Shown: piece by piece, positions 36,765-46,070 of the stretch
Layout of the letters: each line of letters starts with the position of its first letter
Numbering within the stretch: the first letter of the stretch is position 1
Source: Coraliomargarita algicola
GTDB lineage: Bacteria; Verrucomicrobiota; Verrucomicrobiia; Opitutales; Coraliomargaritaceae
Reading direction: 5' to 3'
DNA length: 64,000 nt
Assembly: GCF_033878955.1 (NCBI RefSeq)
Contig: NZ_CP138858.1
Location: forward strand, 2,170,001 to 2,234,000
Made by a program: the position numbers and the translations under genes
The notes under the pieces: generated by a model
The model's database searches: none
Seen by the model: the letters and a program-made list of their open reading frames with translations, nothing else
What the model was told of the DNA's origin: nothing

Positions 36765-39700
36765 ATGGACTTCACCACACAGCTCGGACTCGACCCCAAT
36801 ACAGCGGCTTACGCCCACGATGAACAATCACTCATCGAATACGTGAATTTAAAACTCACTTCGATCGGCCAACCGATCTTCGAAGAGGTCTGCGATTCCC
36901 GCTTTAACAGCTTGAGCAAGTCACTACTCGCCAGCTATCAGGAAAAATCCCGCCTACTGGCCGACTACTTGCCCCCCTGCGATCAACGTATCCAGAGCTT
37001 TCTGGCCGAATATTTTGGCGAACTCGACCTGAGCGAGATGCCACACCTGCCCAATAACACTTTGATCCTGGATCGCCACGGTGTCGCGCGCACCCTCTCG
37101 CTGCCAGCCAAGGGCGACCACTTTACATCCGAAATCATCGACTCCTACCGCATTCAACAAGGAGTGCTACATAACCCCAAGAGCGACCGTCGCACCACCA
37201 AGGGGGTATTCCATGTCACCGAAGGAGGACTTCCTGTCCCCAACGATAAAAAAGCAGTTCCCAAACTCGCGGCTGCCCGACTTTTTGCCAAAGCACTCAA
37301 AGGAGCCCCCGAATCTCTACAGACGCTGCCTTTCCTAGCCAACCAGGAAGATAAGGCCCGCGCATGGGTCTCGTTGCTACTACGCCCGGTCGTGGTTCCA
37401 GCGGTGGATGGCTTTAGCCAGGAAAAAACGATGGAAGTGCGCTTCTTCGCACCTGGCAACCTGGTCTGCAACCTAGACTTCGTTGAATCCATTTTCGGCA
37501 ATGCCGGCGATCCTTTCATCGCCGACAACGATGCCGCGCTCGACCCCGCTCACTGGACCGGCCACAGCGGCTGCGTGATCCTGGCCCCTCACCTCATGGG
37601 CACTACTAAAGTTGAGCTCGGCCTTCCTAACATTAAAGATGCCACCGAACGTCAGATACGCGACGGCATGTGCTGGGAAAAAGAGGACGAACTTTATAAC
37701 GATGGCGGCGCATTCAAAATCACTTGCCGCGATGAACGTGGCGTCGTGGTCACCGCCATCGCCGACAACTACTTCGGCTACTGCAAGAAGGAAGTTAAAA
37801 CACAAATCGGCTACTCGGCCAATCTGAACGGACTCGCCGAAGAAGAACACGCAGGCGGCACCCTAGCCTTTACAGGTTACGACCTGGGAGAAGACTTCCA
37901 GCTCAGCCAATACTATCCAGTTGTCGACCAGACCTTTGATGGCGTGATCGCTCGCTACAGTGACCGTATTGATATCAAACCCGAAGGCTACGCCATCGAC
38001 AAGAGTTTCAGTAATATCATCTACATCCCTGAAGATGCCCGCATCGAGCTCAATACACAGCGCATCAACTGGACAAAAGACGGCAATGAACAGGAGATCA
38101 AGCTCCTCCCAGGCAATACCTACGTGCTGCCCTCCGGCTATAAGGTGGAAATGATGAAACCTGCCGAAGGACGCCGCTGGCGCCTAGTGGGCTACACCGC
38201 AGAAAGCCGCGTTTGCCACAAGCCCTGCACCGTATCCGGTGGAGGTAAATCTGAAATCTCCAAACCGATCACCGACGCCATCATCTCTGGCCCGGTCTTC
38301 GTTCGGGATTTTGAAAAAGACTTCGATCTGGCCGAAGAAATCATTCAAAAAGAATACGGACAACGCTTCTTGGATACATCCAAGAACAAGACCCAAGGCC
38401 GCCCCCTACTAAGTAAAGACCGCTCACTGGGATCGGTCATCAAGCTGCTCACTCCCTCCAAGGGAGAATACACAGAGGAGTATAACACCTGGCTCAAATC
38501 AATTCCACAACACGTCAAGGAACTCGGACTCATCATCAAACGCTTCTACAAAGAAGACTGGGGCAGTGACTGGCGCAAACGCTTCAGCGTCGATTTAATC
38601 AATGGCGAATTGGGCAACATCCTGCGCTATCGTGAGCAACAAATGCTCACTCAATATCTACGCGTCGGTTACACAGAAAATGGTTCGTGGCGCACCTTTG
38701 GCTTACGCAAAGACTTCATCCCCGCGGCCAAGATCTCACTCGAAGACGATATCACCGCATCGGTAGTCGCCCCTTGCTCGCAGTTGAGTAGCCTACCTCC
38801 CGGATGGTCACTCCCCTCTGCGAAATTTGTTCATAATTGCGAGTATCGCTTCTTCCAACGTCCCGACGATGCCATCATTCGCGGCTACGACAAGGGCGCG
38901 GAACAAGATCTCAGTTCTTTCGGCAGCTTCTTGAGCAACTACGAGCCACTCGACCGCGAGTTCGCCAAGAACGAGACGGAAGACGCCATCCGTTTCGGCC
39001 AATACACGGAACCGATGCGTAACATGGTGCTCGATTTCAGCCAGGCCAACTCGCCGGACTACTATTCGACCAATGCATATCCACGCATCGTCGACGGCAG
39101 CCCAACTAAAAATCCGCGCTACCTGCAAGTCCGCCCGGACCTGAAAGATCCTCGCGCAGTTTACCTGGCCGACATCAGCTCACGCCTCTTCCGCCGTCAG
39201 GATTCACAGTCTGCCCTGCTACGCCCAGTCACATCAATCCTGCCAGGGCGCCGCAACAATCCCGCCGAGCCAGATGCAGGCGTGAAGCCGCTCTGCGTAT
39301 TCAGCCCGATCCACCACATGGAGCTTCCCGAGCTCTTCATGGAGGACATCGCCAGTATCACCGGCAAGTCCCCCTCCACCACAGGCGCTGGCTCCGAAGG
39401 GGCACTAACGAAGGGTCCATTCAACGCCCTTCCTCCGATTTACGACATGAACAATGCGCTGGTATCTTACCTCGCAACAGATCAGCCCGTATTTATCACT
39501 GCAGCTGGCTACGTCGGTCCTCACTTCCGCGTCGACCACGACATCAGCCTACTCGTCCCCGAGATCTGGTGCCGCCTCAAAGATAACGAAACCGATCCGA
39601 AATGGATGCTGGAACACGGCTATCTGGAGAAAGTGGAAGACTTCGAGCACGAAGGCAAAAAGGTGCTCGCAAGCCGCATCGGTTATCGCATCACCGCAAA

Positions 39701-40226
39701 ATTCGTCCGCATCTTCTTCGGTCGCGTCTTCAATAATCCAACCTCCGTGCTGGACGAGCAAATGCTCAAACCGGAGTTGCAAGACATGGACACCTTCGTC
39801 GAAGGCATGGAAACCATCATCGCCGCACACAAACAAGCCGCCGAGAACTACTTCGCCGACGGCTCGATCGAAGATGCTTGCCCGCCTCTCAAGGCACTGC
39901 TCCACATCATGAAAGACGGTCACTACGAAGGCGAAGATCTCGATTCGCCCAAGGTGCGCGAGCTCTTCACCCGCGAGTCGATGCTCGCCAGCGATTGGTA
40001 TGCCGAGCGCCTACAAAGCCAGCAGACGCACGACATTGCGATGTGGAAGAACAACGTTCAATACCTGCATAACTTCTTACAGCGCGAATCGCATTCCGGC
40101 GTAGCCAAGCGCCTAAATATCGAAACTCGCCTGACAGCTGCCAAAGAAGAACTCGATAAAGTCAGCTCCAAGAAGTATCTCGAAACACTCGTCGGCACAC
40201 TCGGACGCCAACCCATCGAGAAGTAG
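36765..40226 (+). CDS. Pyrophosphate-type PEP carboxykinase candidate
   Basis: A protein of 1153 aa, cytoplasmic with no signal or membrane segment. The length fits diphosphate-dependent PEPCK (EC 4.1.1.38), known from Entamoeba and propionibacteria. DNYFGYCKKEVKTQI (334-348) followed by EEEHAGG (359-365) parallels the Tyr-Gly...Lys and Glu-His block that binds substrate and manganese in GTP-PEPCK. No nucleotide P-loop is visible, as expected for a PPi enzyme. The reaction would link oxaloacetate and PPi with PEP, phosphate and CO2. The assignment is from memory of the family and motif logic. It has its own terminator. Confidence 0.65.
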   Translation: MDFTTQLGLDPNTAAYAHDEQSLIEYVNLKLTSIGQPIFEEVCDSRFNSLSKSLLASYQEKSRLLADYLPPCDQRIQSFLAEYFGELDLSEMPHLPNNTLILDRHGVARTLSLPAKGDHFTSEIIDSYRIQQGVLHNPKSDRRTTKGVFHVTEGGLPVPNDKKAVPKLAAARLFAKALKGAPESLQTLPFLANQEDKARAWVSLLLRPVVVPAVDGFSQEKTMEVRFFAPGNLVCNLDFVESIFGNAGDPFIADNDAALDPAHWTGHSGCVILAPHLMGTTKVELGLPNIKDATERQIRDGMCWEKEDELYNDGGAFKITCRDERGVVVTAIADNYFGYCKKEVKTQIGYSANLNGLAEEEHAGGTLAFTGYDLGEDFQLSQYYPVVDQTFDGVIARYSDRIDIKPEGYAIDKSFSNIIYIPEDARIELNTQRINWTKDGNEQEIKLLPGNTYVLPSGYKVEMMKPAEGRRWRLVGYTAESRVCHKPCTVSGGGKSEISKPITDAIISGPVFVRDFEKDFDLAEEIIQKEYGQRFLDTSKNKTQGRPLLSKDRSLGSVIKLLTPSKGEYTEEYNTWLKSIPQHVKELGLIIKRFYKEDWGSDWRKRFSVDLINGELGNILRYREQQMLTQYLRVGYTENGSWRTFGLRKDFIPAAKISLEDDITASVVAPCSQLSSLPPGWSLPSAKFVHNCEYRFFQRPDDAIIRGYDKGAEQDLSSFGSFLSNYEPLDREFAKNETEDAIRFGQYTEPMRNMVLDFSQANSPDYYSTNAYPRIVDGSPTKNPRYLQVRPDLKDPRAVYLADISSRLFRRQDSQSALLRPVTSILPGRRNNPAEPDAGVKPLCVFSPIHHMELPELFMEDIASITGKSPSTTGAGSEGALTKGPFNALPPIYDMNNALVSYLATDQPVFITAAGYVGPHFRVDHDISLLVPEIWCRLKDNETDPKWMLEHGYLEKVEDFEHEGKKVLASRIGYRITAKFVRIFFGRVFNNPTSVLDEQMLKPELQDMDTFVEGMETIIAAHKQAAENYFADGSIEDACPPLKALLHIMKDGHYEGEDLDSPKVRELFTRESMLASDWYAERLQSQQTHDIAMWKNNVQYLHNFLQRESHSGVAKRLNIETRLTAAKEELDKVSSKKYLETLVGTLGRQPIEK

Positions 40227-40249
40227 GCCACGTGCCACATTTCCAAGCA

Positions 40250-40279
40250 AAAAGCGCAGATCAATTGATCTGCGCTTTT
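40250..40279 (+). terminator. Rho-independent terminator
   Basis: A perfect 30-base palindrome centred at 40264/40265 with core arms GCGCAGATCAA, followed by a T-run to 40283. It ends the PEPCK-like gene. The A-run on its left makes it potentially active on the other strand too. Confidence 0.9.
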
Positions 40280-40354
40280 TTTTGCGTGCGGAACTTCGCA
40301 TCAATACGACAACACAGCCCCCAGCTCCACTTGAAGGCCCCACGCCACCAGCCC

Positions 40355-40819
40355 TTAGCTCATGCGGGGCTTCTTGATGGTTGGCTTGATCCGCTCAGGA
40401 CGAAAAGGACGATCAAACGCAGCAGCAAATTGATACCCCCCTGAAAAATCCTCCACACTGTCCTGATCCGTCTTCCCGAGCACCTTACACTCGACCAGAT
40501 TAAAGACAATATTACCAAAATCACGACACTCGCGAATCCCCCAATGCTCCAAAACAGGCCGCGCCATGGGCCCATACTGATCAATCGCATACAAGCGGAT
40601 ACCTTCAAGCAACTGCTTGCCCGTCAAGTGGTTCGACTTATCCAGATCCCCACTCTTATGCATCTCCTTCAGACTAAAATCCAGCGCTTGACGCAGAAAA
40701 TAATATGCACCGCGTGCATACCGTGGATCATCCTTGCGAATCGTGCGGATTACTTCGTTAAAATCTCGGTTTGGGTCATTCACTGCGAATAGATGAAGCG
40801 GAAAAAACCAAGAGGTCAA
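40355..40819 (-). CDS. Minf_1886-family protein (Planctomycetes/Verrucomicrobia-restricted)
   Basis: A protein of 154 aa. FNEVIRTIRKDDPRYARGAYYFLRQALDF, then HLTGKQLLEGIRLYAIDQYG and FGNIVFNLVE, match the family known only from Planctomycetes and Verrucomicrobia; function unknown. The start could be the ATG at 40819 or a GTG at 40783, which would drop a hydrophobic 12-residue lead unlike the family. It lies 24 bases behind thrB on the same strand. Useful as a lineage marker. Confidence 0.8.
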   Translation of the reverse strand: MTSWFFPLHLFAVNDPNRDFNEVIRTIRKDDPRYARGAYYFLRQALDFSLKEMHKSGDLDKSNHLTGKQLLEGIRLYAIDQYGPMARPVLEHWGIRECRDFGNIVFNLVECKVLGKTDQDSVEDFSGGYQFAAAFDRPFRPERIKPTIKKPRMS

Positions 40820-40843
40820 CCGATCAAATGTAACACCACTACA

Positions 40844-41752
40844 CTACTCTTCATTTACAGTCAGACCACGGTTGTCAGTAATCAGCCGATAGGCCCGGCT
40901 CTTGACCCCATTCCCCGCGTACACTTGCTCCATAGCGGCAGCCACTGCCTGTGCTTTATCAGGGCTCGTCACACAGACAACCGTCGAGCCACTTCCGCTG
41001 AGCCAGCCTGTATACGCGCCGGCATGACAGCCCGCTTCAATACTTTCGTGGCCAAATGGATTGAGTAACTCTCGATAGGGCTGATGGATATAGTCATTTA
41101 CGGCACCATCCAGACGCTCAAAATCCCCCGAAACCAACACACCCACCAAAAACGCGAGGCTATTGGCGCTGCGCACCACATCTTTAAATGGAATCGACTC
41201 CGGTAGCACACGTCGCGATTTCTCTGTCAGCACTTTATAATCCGGCGAGACCGCCACAAAGGTTAACGACTCTGGCAAAGCAAAGCGAACATGCTCGCGA
41301 TAAGCGAAAGTTTCCGGTTCGGTGCGCGCAATGCAAAAACCTCCGGCAAACACCGCACAGGCATTATCCGGCGCATTGTCCAAATGAGTCGTCAGTCGAA
41401 TCATCGCCTCTAAATCCAGCGGCTCCCCGTGCAGTTTATTCAAACCAGCCACGATTGCTGCACGAATCGTCGAACTGGAGCCCAGCCCACGCGCTTCCGG
41501 CACATCTCCCCAAATTTCATAATTGAAGCCGACAGCCTCCACCCCCGCGACTTCTGTAAAAGAACGCGCGGCCTCTTCAATCATCGCCTGCGTGCCTCCG
41601 TGCGCCTCCTCCAGTGCGCAAATTTCACAATCACTTCGCTCAACCAAACGCACGAAATTATACAAAGAGAGCGCAACGCTCAGCGTATCAAAGCCTGGCC
41701 CACAGTTTGAAGTGCTGGCCGGTGCTTGAACAATGATAGATCGGGATGACAT
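40844..41752 (-). CDS. thrB: Homoserine kinase
   Basis: A protein of 302 aa from the ATG at 41752; upstream codons to 41788 are not family-like. A GHMP kinase with VQAPASTSNCGPGFDTLSVAL, the ATP loop EARGLGSSSTIRAAIV and a late GAYTGWLSGSGSTVVCV. It phosphorylates homoserine in threonine synthesis. It sits downstream of smpB on the same strand; no other threonine genes are near. Confidence 0.92.
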   Translation of the reverse strand: MSSRSIIVQAPASTSNCGPGFDTLSVALSLYNFVRLVERSDCEICALEEAHGGTQAMIEEAARSFTEVAGVEAVGFNYEIWGDVPEARGLGSSSTIRAAIVAGLNKLHGEPLDLEAMIRLTTHLDNAPDNACAVFAGGFCIARTEPETFAYREHVRFALPESLTFVAVSPDYKVLTEKSRRVLPESIPFKDVVRSANSLAFLVGVLVSGDFERLDGAVNDYIHQPYRELLNPFGHESIEAGCHAGAYTGWLSGSGSTVVCVTSPDKAQAVAAAMEQVYAGNGVKSRAYRLITDNRGLTVNEE

Positions 41753-41872
41753 ATGGGTAATGGGGTTGGGAGATGGAATGTGACACAAGCTGCGCTGCGA
41801 CCTGCAAAATTCTGCGATATAAGGTTAAATATCAAAGACCTCCACACACAGCTCAGCGTGCACACGCTGCGA

Positions 41873-42347
41873 TCAACGGTAATCGCGCATATCACGCTCA
41901 GCTTCACGCATCGTAATTTTCTTTTTTAGAGTTTCACGCTTATCGTGCAATTTCTTACCAGGTACAAAGCGCAATCTCGATTTTTATCAAGCCGTGCTTG
42001 ATATAAATACGCAGAGGAATCAAAGACTTCCCTCCCGTTTCCATCGCACCAAATAATTTATGAATCTCACGACGATGCAAAAGCAACTTACGCTTACGCC
42101 GGGGTGGATGATTTTGAAAATTCCCGAATTTATACTCTCCAATATGAGAGTTATATAGCCAGACCTGCCCCTTTTCCACGCGGCAAAAAGCCTCGCTGAT
42201 CTGCGCATCTCCATCGCGGATGGCTTTCACTTCCGTGCCCTGCAGCACGATGCCAGCCTCAAAAGTATCCCCCACAAAATAATTGTGGTGAGCTTTACCA
42301 TTACGGATTTCCCGAAGGTGATCCTTCGATTTTTTCTTGGCGCACAC
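41873..42347 (-). pseudogene. smpB: smpB, tmRNA-binding protein, with one-base frameshift
   Basis: From a GTG at 42347, HHNYFVGDTFEAGIVLQGTEV and the following stretch to KIEIAL are standard SmpB, but the frame stops at 41955 (130 aa). Removing one base in the A3 tract at 41966-41968 restores PGKKLHDKRETLKKK and a 157-aa protein ending at 41873, the normal length. SmpB binds tmRNA for ribosome rescue, and its basic C-terminal tail is essential for that. The lesion is either an indel error in the sequence or a true mutation. Confidence 0.85.
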
Positions 42348-42406
42348 GTTAATGGAATCCCTCTATTGGGGGAAAGCTAGAGGGCACGCTATAAAAAAGA
42401 AAAGGC

Positions 42407-42616
42407 TTACTCCTCTACAGGCTCGGAAAGCTGATAGGTAATCTTACCTTCCATGATCTCACGCAGAGCCATATCTTCAGCAGACAGACGCTCCAACGAC
42501 TCAATCAATGGCTTGTAACCACTCTTCAGTTGTTTCGCCCGGCGGGACACCACATTGACCAAAATCATCGGATCAGTGATTTTCTTCTGCGCTTCTCTTA
42601 AATAGTCGTCTCTCAA
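42407..42616 (-). CDS. rpoZ: RNA polymerase omega subunit
   Basis: A protein of 69 aa. ITDPMILVNVVSRRAKQLKSG, then YKPLIESL and MALREIMEGKITYQL, match omega. The family-like part begins at a TTG (42616) preceded by GGAGG nine bases upstream; the open frame to 42793 adds 59 unlikely residues crossing the promoter region. Omega aids RNA polymerase assembly. First gene of the rpoZ-smpB-thrB group. Confidence 0.85.
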   Translation of the reverse strand: MRDDYLREAQKKITDPMILVNVVSRRAKQLKSGYKPLIESLERLSAEDMALREIMEGKITYQLSEPVEE

Positions 42617-42840
42617 AGTCGTATTCCTCCAGTATCTGTGTTCAATTGGGAAAAACAGCGCAAAATGAAGGCCACATGCGCATTTGCAATAAAATTCTGC
42701 TACAGTTCGAATTCGGTTGTAATTGGCCCCATTATATACAGGCCTGCTCTCTCGCCTATTTATATAGGGAGAAAAAACCCTAAAAAATCCCATTGACAGC
42801 GGACCTGCCCATTCTACTGTTCACCGCTTTTCCAAAAATC
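42617..42840. promoter_or_regulatory. Divergent promoters rpoZ / rplM
   Basis: For rplM, TTGACA (42793-42798) and TACTGT (42815-42820) are 16 bases apart, giving a leader of about 14 bases to the ATG at 42841. For rpoZ a TATAAT lies on the minus strand at 42736-42731 without a good -35. Confidence 0.45.
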
Positions 42841-43266
42841 ATGAAGACGACTTTAGCTACTAAATCCGACCATACCAAATCTTGGTATGTAGTCGATGCT
42901 GCCAACGAAACACTCGGCCGCATTTCCGTAAAAATTGCCAACGTGCTGCGTGGTCGCCATAAGCCGACCTACACACCGCACGCTGACACTGGCGACTTCG
43001 TCGTGGTCATCAATGCAGAGAAGATCAAAGTCTCCGGCAAAAAGAACTCCGACAAGAACTATATGTTCTACTCCGGCTGGATGGGTGGCGAAAGTTACGT
43101 CAGCATGAGCGACATGCGCGCTAAAAAGCCTGAGTTCATCATCGAGCACGCCGTCAAGGGCATGCTTCCACGCAATAAGCTTGGTCGTGCAATGATCAAG
43201 AAACTTAAAATCCACGCTGGCGCTGAGCACCCTTACGAAGCTCAACAGCCTAAACCTTTGGTTTAA
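42841..43266 (+). CDS. rplM: 50S ribosomal protein L13
   Basis: A protein of 141 aa from the ATG at 42841; 16 upstream in-frame codons are dropped because the family begins near MKTTLATKSD. KSWYVVDAANETLGRIS, GDFVVVINAEKIKVSGKK and AVKGMLPRNKLGR are diagnostic. It forms the conserved rplM-rpsI operon with S9, 18 bases ahead of it. Confidence 0.97.
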   Translation: MKTTLATKSDHTKSWYVVDAANETLGRISVKIANVLRGRHKPTYTPHADTGDFVVVINAEKIKVSGKKNSDKNYMFYSGWMGGESYVSMSDMRAKKPEFIIEHAVKGMLPRNKLGRAMIKKLKIHAGAEHPYEAQQPKPLV

Positions 43267-43284
43267 TAGCCCACCTTTAATATA

Positions 43285-43677
43285 ATGAGCGAAGAAACAT
43301 TTGTAACCGTCGGCCGTCGTAAGACAGCCACCGCACGCGTCCGCCTTACTCGCGGCACTGGCAAGGTAGTCGTTAACGGCTCCGAGCCTCTCGCCTACTT
43401 CAAGACTGAAGAATTTGCTAACGCAGCCCTCTCTCCTTTGAAGACAGTTGAGATGTCCGACCAAGTGGACATCACTGTAAAAGCACAAGGTGGCGGCCTC
43501 AACGGCCAAGCTGGTGCAGTTCGCCTCGGTATCGCCCGCGCTCTTGAGAAGCTGAACGCAGATTTGCGCGTGCCTCTCAAGCAAGAAGGCCACATGAAGC
43601 GTGACCCTCGCTCTCGTGAGCGTAAGAAAGCCGGCCAACCCGGTGCACGTAAGCGCTTCCAATTCTCGAAACGTTAA
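43285..43677 (+). CDS. rpsI: 30S ribosomal protein S9
   Basis: A protein of 130 aa with VGRRKTATARVRL, GGGLNGQAGAVRLGIARAL and the C-terminal KKAGQPGARKRFQFSKR, whose terminal SKR reaches the P-site tRNA. Second gene of the operon, followed by a strong terminator. Confidence 0.97.
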   Translation: MSEETFVTVGRRKTATARVRLTRGTGKVVVNGSEPLAYFKTEEFANAALSPLKTVEMSDQVDITVKAQGGGLNGQAGAVRLGIARALEKLNADLRVPLKQEGHMKRDPRSRERKKAGQPGARKRFQFSKR

Positions 43678-43712
43678 ACCGCCGCGGCGGCAATGGTCGC
43701 ATCTCTTTTTGC

Positions 43713-43749
43713 AACCCTCCAAAGCCGCGCAAGCGTGCCTTGGAGGGTT
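43713..43749 (+). terminator. Rho-independent terminator of rplM-rpsI
   Basis: The stem AACCCTCCAA / TTGGAGGGTT has a 17-base loop that can extend the stem slightly, followed by TTTT to 43753. Confidence 0.9.
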
Positions 43750-43790
43750 TTTTCGTTTCATTAGCTCCACTTAAAATCACTAATACAATC

Positions 43791-44819
43791 ATGAATGCAG
43801 CAATCATAGGCGCCTCGGGCTACTCCGGCGAAGAACTGGTCCGGCTTCTTTCCCGGCACCCGGATGTCAAACTGACGGCAGTGACCTCGCGCTCGCTGGC
43901 AGGTAAATTAGTGGGCGATCAAATGCCGGCCCTGCGACACCTGGTGGGCGACCTGTCTTTTACCGCATCCAATCCGGCGGAACTCGCCGCCTCCACGGAG
44001 ATCGACATCTTTTTTCTCGCCCTCCCCCACGGCGTGGCTTCTGAGTTTGCCGATCCGCTCTATCAGGCGGGCAAAACGGTGATCGACCTCAGCGCGGACT
44101 TCCGCCTCGGCTCGACTCGGGTGTACGAAGACTATTACGGCCAAGCACACCCGGCACCACACCTACTGGAAGCCGCTCCCTATGTCATCCCGGAACTCGC
44201 CGACGACAAATGGAAGAGCGCCTCGCTGATTGCCTGCCCGGGCTGCTACCCGACCAGCATTCAATTGCCACTGGTCCCCTTGCTCAAAGCGGGACTGATC
44301 GACCCCAAAGGAATCGTCATCAATAGCTACAGTGGTGTCAGCGGTGCCGGCCGTAAGGTCGCCGAAGACTTCATCTACTGCGAGCGCAACGAAAGCATGA
44401 AGGGCTATGGTATGCCCAAGCACCGCCACCTGTCCGAGATCGAAGAGCAACTCGAAAAAGCGGCCTTCGCCGACTGCATCGTGCAGTTCAACCCACACCT
44501 CGCCCCCATGTCACGCGGCATCTCCACCACCATCGTGGCCAAGGCCAAGCTCAAAGACTCTCTAAATAGTGTCTACGACACCTGGGAAAAGGCCTACGGC
44601 AGCAAGCCTTTCGTATCCATACTGCCCACAGGCACCTTCCCAGACACCAAACACGTAACCGGCACTAACCGGGCCGACATATCCGCGGTGTACGACCCAC
44701 GCACGGGCAATTTCATCATTAATTCTGTCATCGATAATCTCATCAAGGGTGCCAGTGGCCAAGCCGTCCAACTCATGAATCTAAAGTTCGGCTTCGAAGA
44801 AACCGCTGGCCTACTCTAA
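43791..44819 (+). CDS. argC: N-acetyl-gamma-glutamyl-phosphate reductase
   Basis: A protein of 342 aa from the ATG at 43791. NADP-binding AAIIGASGYSGEELVRLLSRHP, catalytic Cys in IACPGCYPTSIQLPL, and HRHLSEIEEQL. It catalyses the third step of arginine synthesis. The upstream in-frame start at 43740 lies in the rpsI terminator and is rejected. First gene of the argCJBDF cluster. Confidence 0.95.
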   Translation: MNAAIIGASGYSGEELVRLLSRHPDVKLTAVTSRSLAGKLVGDQMPALRHLVGDLSFTASNPAELAASTEIDIFFLALPHGVASEFADPLYQAGKTVIDLSADFRLGSTRVYEDYYGQAHPAPHLLEAAPYVIPELADDKWKSASLIACPGCYPTSIQLPLVPLLKAGLIDPKGIVINSYSGVSGAGRKVAEDFIYCERNESMKGYGMPKHRHLSEIEEQLEKAAFADCIVQFNPHLAPMSRGISTTIVAKAKLKDSLNSVYDTWEKAYGSKPFVSILPTGTFPDTKHVTGTNRADISAVYDPRTGNFIINSVIDNLIKGASGQAVQLMNLKFGFEETAGLL

Positions 44820-44843
44820 TCTCAGCCCTCAGCTCTCAGCCCA

Positions 44844-46070
44844 ATGATCCAAGTTCAGCTAATCGAAAATCCACAAGGTATCGCCGACTGCCCCGGCTTC
44901 AAATCCGCGGGTGTCGCCGCGGACATCCGGGAGAAGGGCGACCTCCAACAACTCGATCTGGCATTGGTGACAGCCGAGCAACCTTGCAATGCTGCGGGGG
45001 TATTCACGCTCAACGATGTGTGTGCCGCCCCCGTGCACGTGTGCAAGGCAATCCTCTCACAGCCCAACATGAAGGTCGCCGGCTTTGTTGCCAATAGCGG
45101 CAATGCCAACGCAGCTACAGCGGAACAGGGCATGCGCGACGCCAAGGAAATGTCTGCGATCGCACAGCTGGAGACCGGTATCGGCTCGCCTTTTTTGGTC
45201 TGCTCGACCGGGCGTATCGGACGCAAACTGCCCATGGGCAAAATTAAATCCGGCATCGCCACGGCCGCACACGCACTCAGCTCAGAAACACAGGCCTCGC
45301 TGGATGCAGCCGATGCCATTCTGACCTCCGACACCCGGCGCAAGTGCGCCACAGCACGCTTCACTTACCAAGGCCAAACACTCACCGTCGCGGGCATCGC
45401 CAAGGGCGCAGGCATGATCGAGCCCAATATGGCCACCATGCTCGCCTTCCTCGCCACCGATCTGGAGGTGGACAACGCCGCGCTGAAAGATACTCTGGTC
45501 CAAGCCTGCAATCAGACCTTTAACCGTATCTCAATCGACGGCGACATGAGCACCAACGACACCGTGCTACTACTCGCCAACGGCAAGTCCGGCTTGGTGC
45601 CCAACGATTCACCCGAACTGTTGCAAGCCTTCCACGAGGCCGTGCTCCAGGTCTGCGATGCTCTGGCGGAAAAAATCGTCGGCGATGGTGAAAAAGTAAC
45701 CAAACTGGTCGAATTAGTCGTCGAAGGCTGCCAAAGCGAACAGGACGCCGAAAAAGTGGCTCGCGCCGTGGGCAACTCCTTATTGGTCAAGACTTCCTGG
45801 TATGGCTCCGACCCGAACTGGGGCCGCCTCGCCGACGCCGCCGGCTACGCCCGGGTCGGACTCAAAGAAGCATGCTTCGACATCCACTACGACGATGTGC
45901 CCGCGCTGATCGGTGGACTCCCCCAAGACAGCAACCTCGCCCAGTGGAAAGCGATCGTTTCTAAAAAACGCTTCCGTATCACTCTCAATCTAAACCAAGG
46001 CAGCGGCAGCTTCCGCCTACTCACTTCCGATCTCAGTGAGGCCTACGTAGACTTCAATAAATCCGAATAA
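44844..46070 (+). CDS. argJ: Bifunctional glutamate N-acetyltransferase ArgJ
   Basis: A protein of 408 aa. The self-cleavage site is in GAGMIEPNMATMLAF, where the Thr becomes the nucleophile of the beta chain. SYRGxSGNAN-type block VANSGNANAATAEQG, NQTFNRISIDGDMSTNDTV and GSDPNWGRLADAAGY are also present. It transfers acetyl from acetylornithine to glutamate (cyclic pathway). Its stop overlaps the argB start by one base (TAATG). A 24-base word-like spacer (CAGCCCTCAGCTCTCAGCCC) separates it from argC. Confidence 0.95.
   Translation: MIQVQLIENPQGIADCPGFKSAGVAADIREKGDLQQLDLALVTAEQPCNAAGVFTLNDVCAAPVHVCKAILSQPNMKVAGFVANSGNANAATAEQGMRDAKEMSAIAQLETGIGSPFLVCSTGRIGRKLPMGKIKSGIATAAHALSSETQASLDAADAILTSDTRRKCATARFTYQGQTLTVAGIAKGAGMIEPNMATMLAFLATDLEVDNAALKDTLVQACNQTFNRISIDGDMSTNDTVLLLANGKSGLVPNDSPELLQAFHEAVLQVCDALAEKIVGDGEKVTKLVELVVEGCQSEQDAEKVARAVGNSLLVKTSWYGSDPNWGRLADAAGYARVGLKEACFDIHYDDVPALIGGLPQDSNLAQWKAIVSKKRFRITLNLNQGSGSFRLLTSDLSEAYVDFNKSE

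Noticed and set aside
42853..43770. 305-codon minus-strand frame across rplM, rpsI and the start of argC
   Set aside because: It lies antisense to two ribosomal protein genes and through a terminator, and resembles no known protein.
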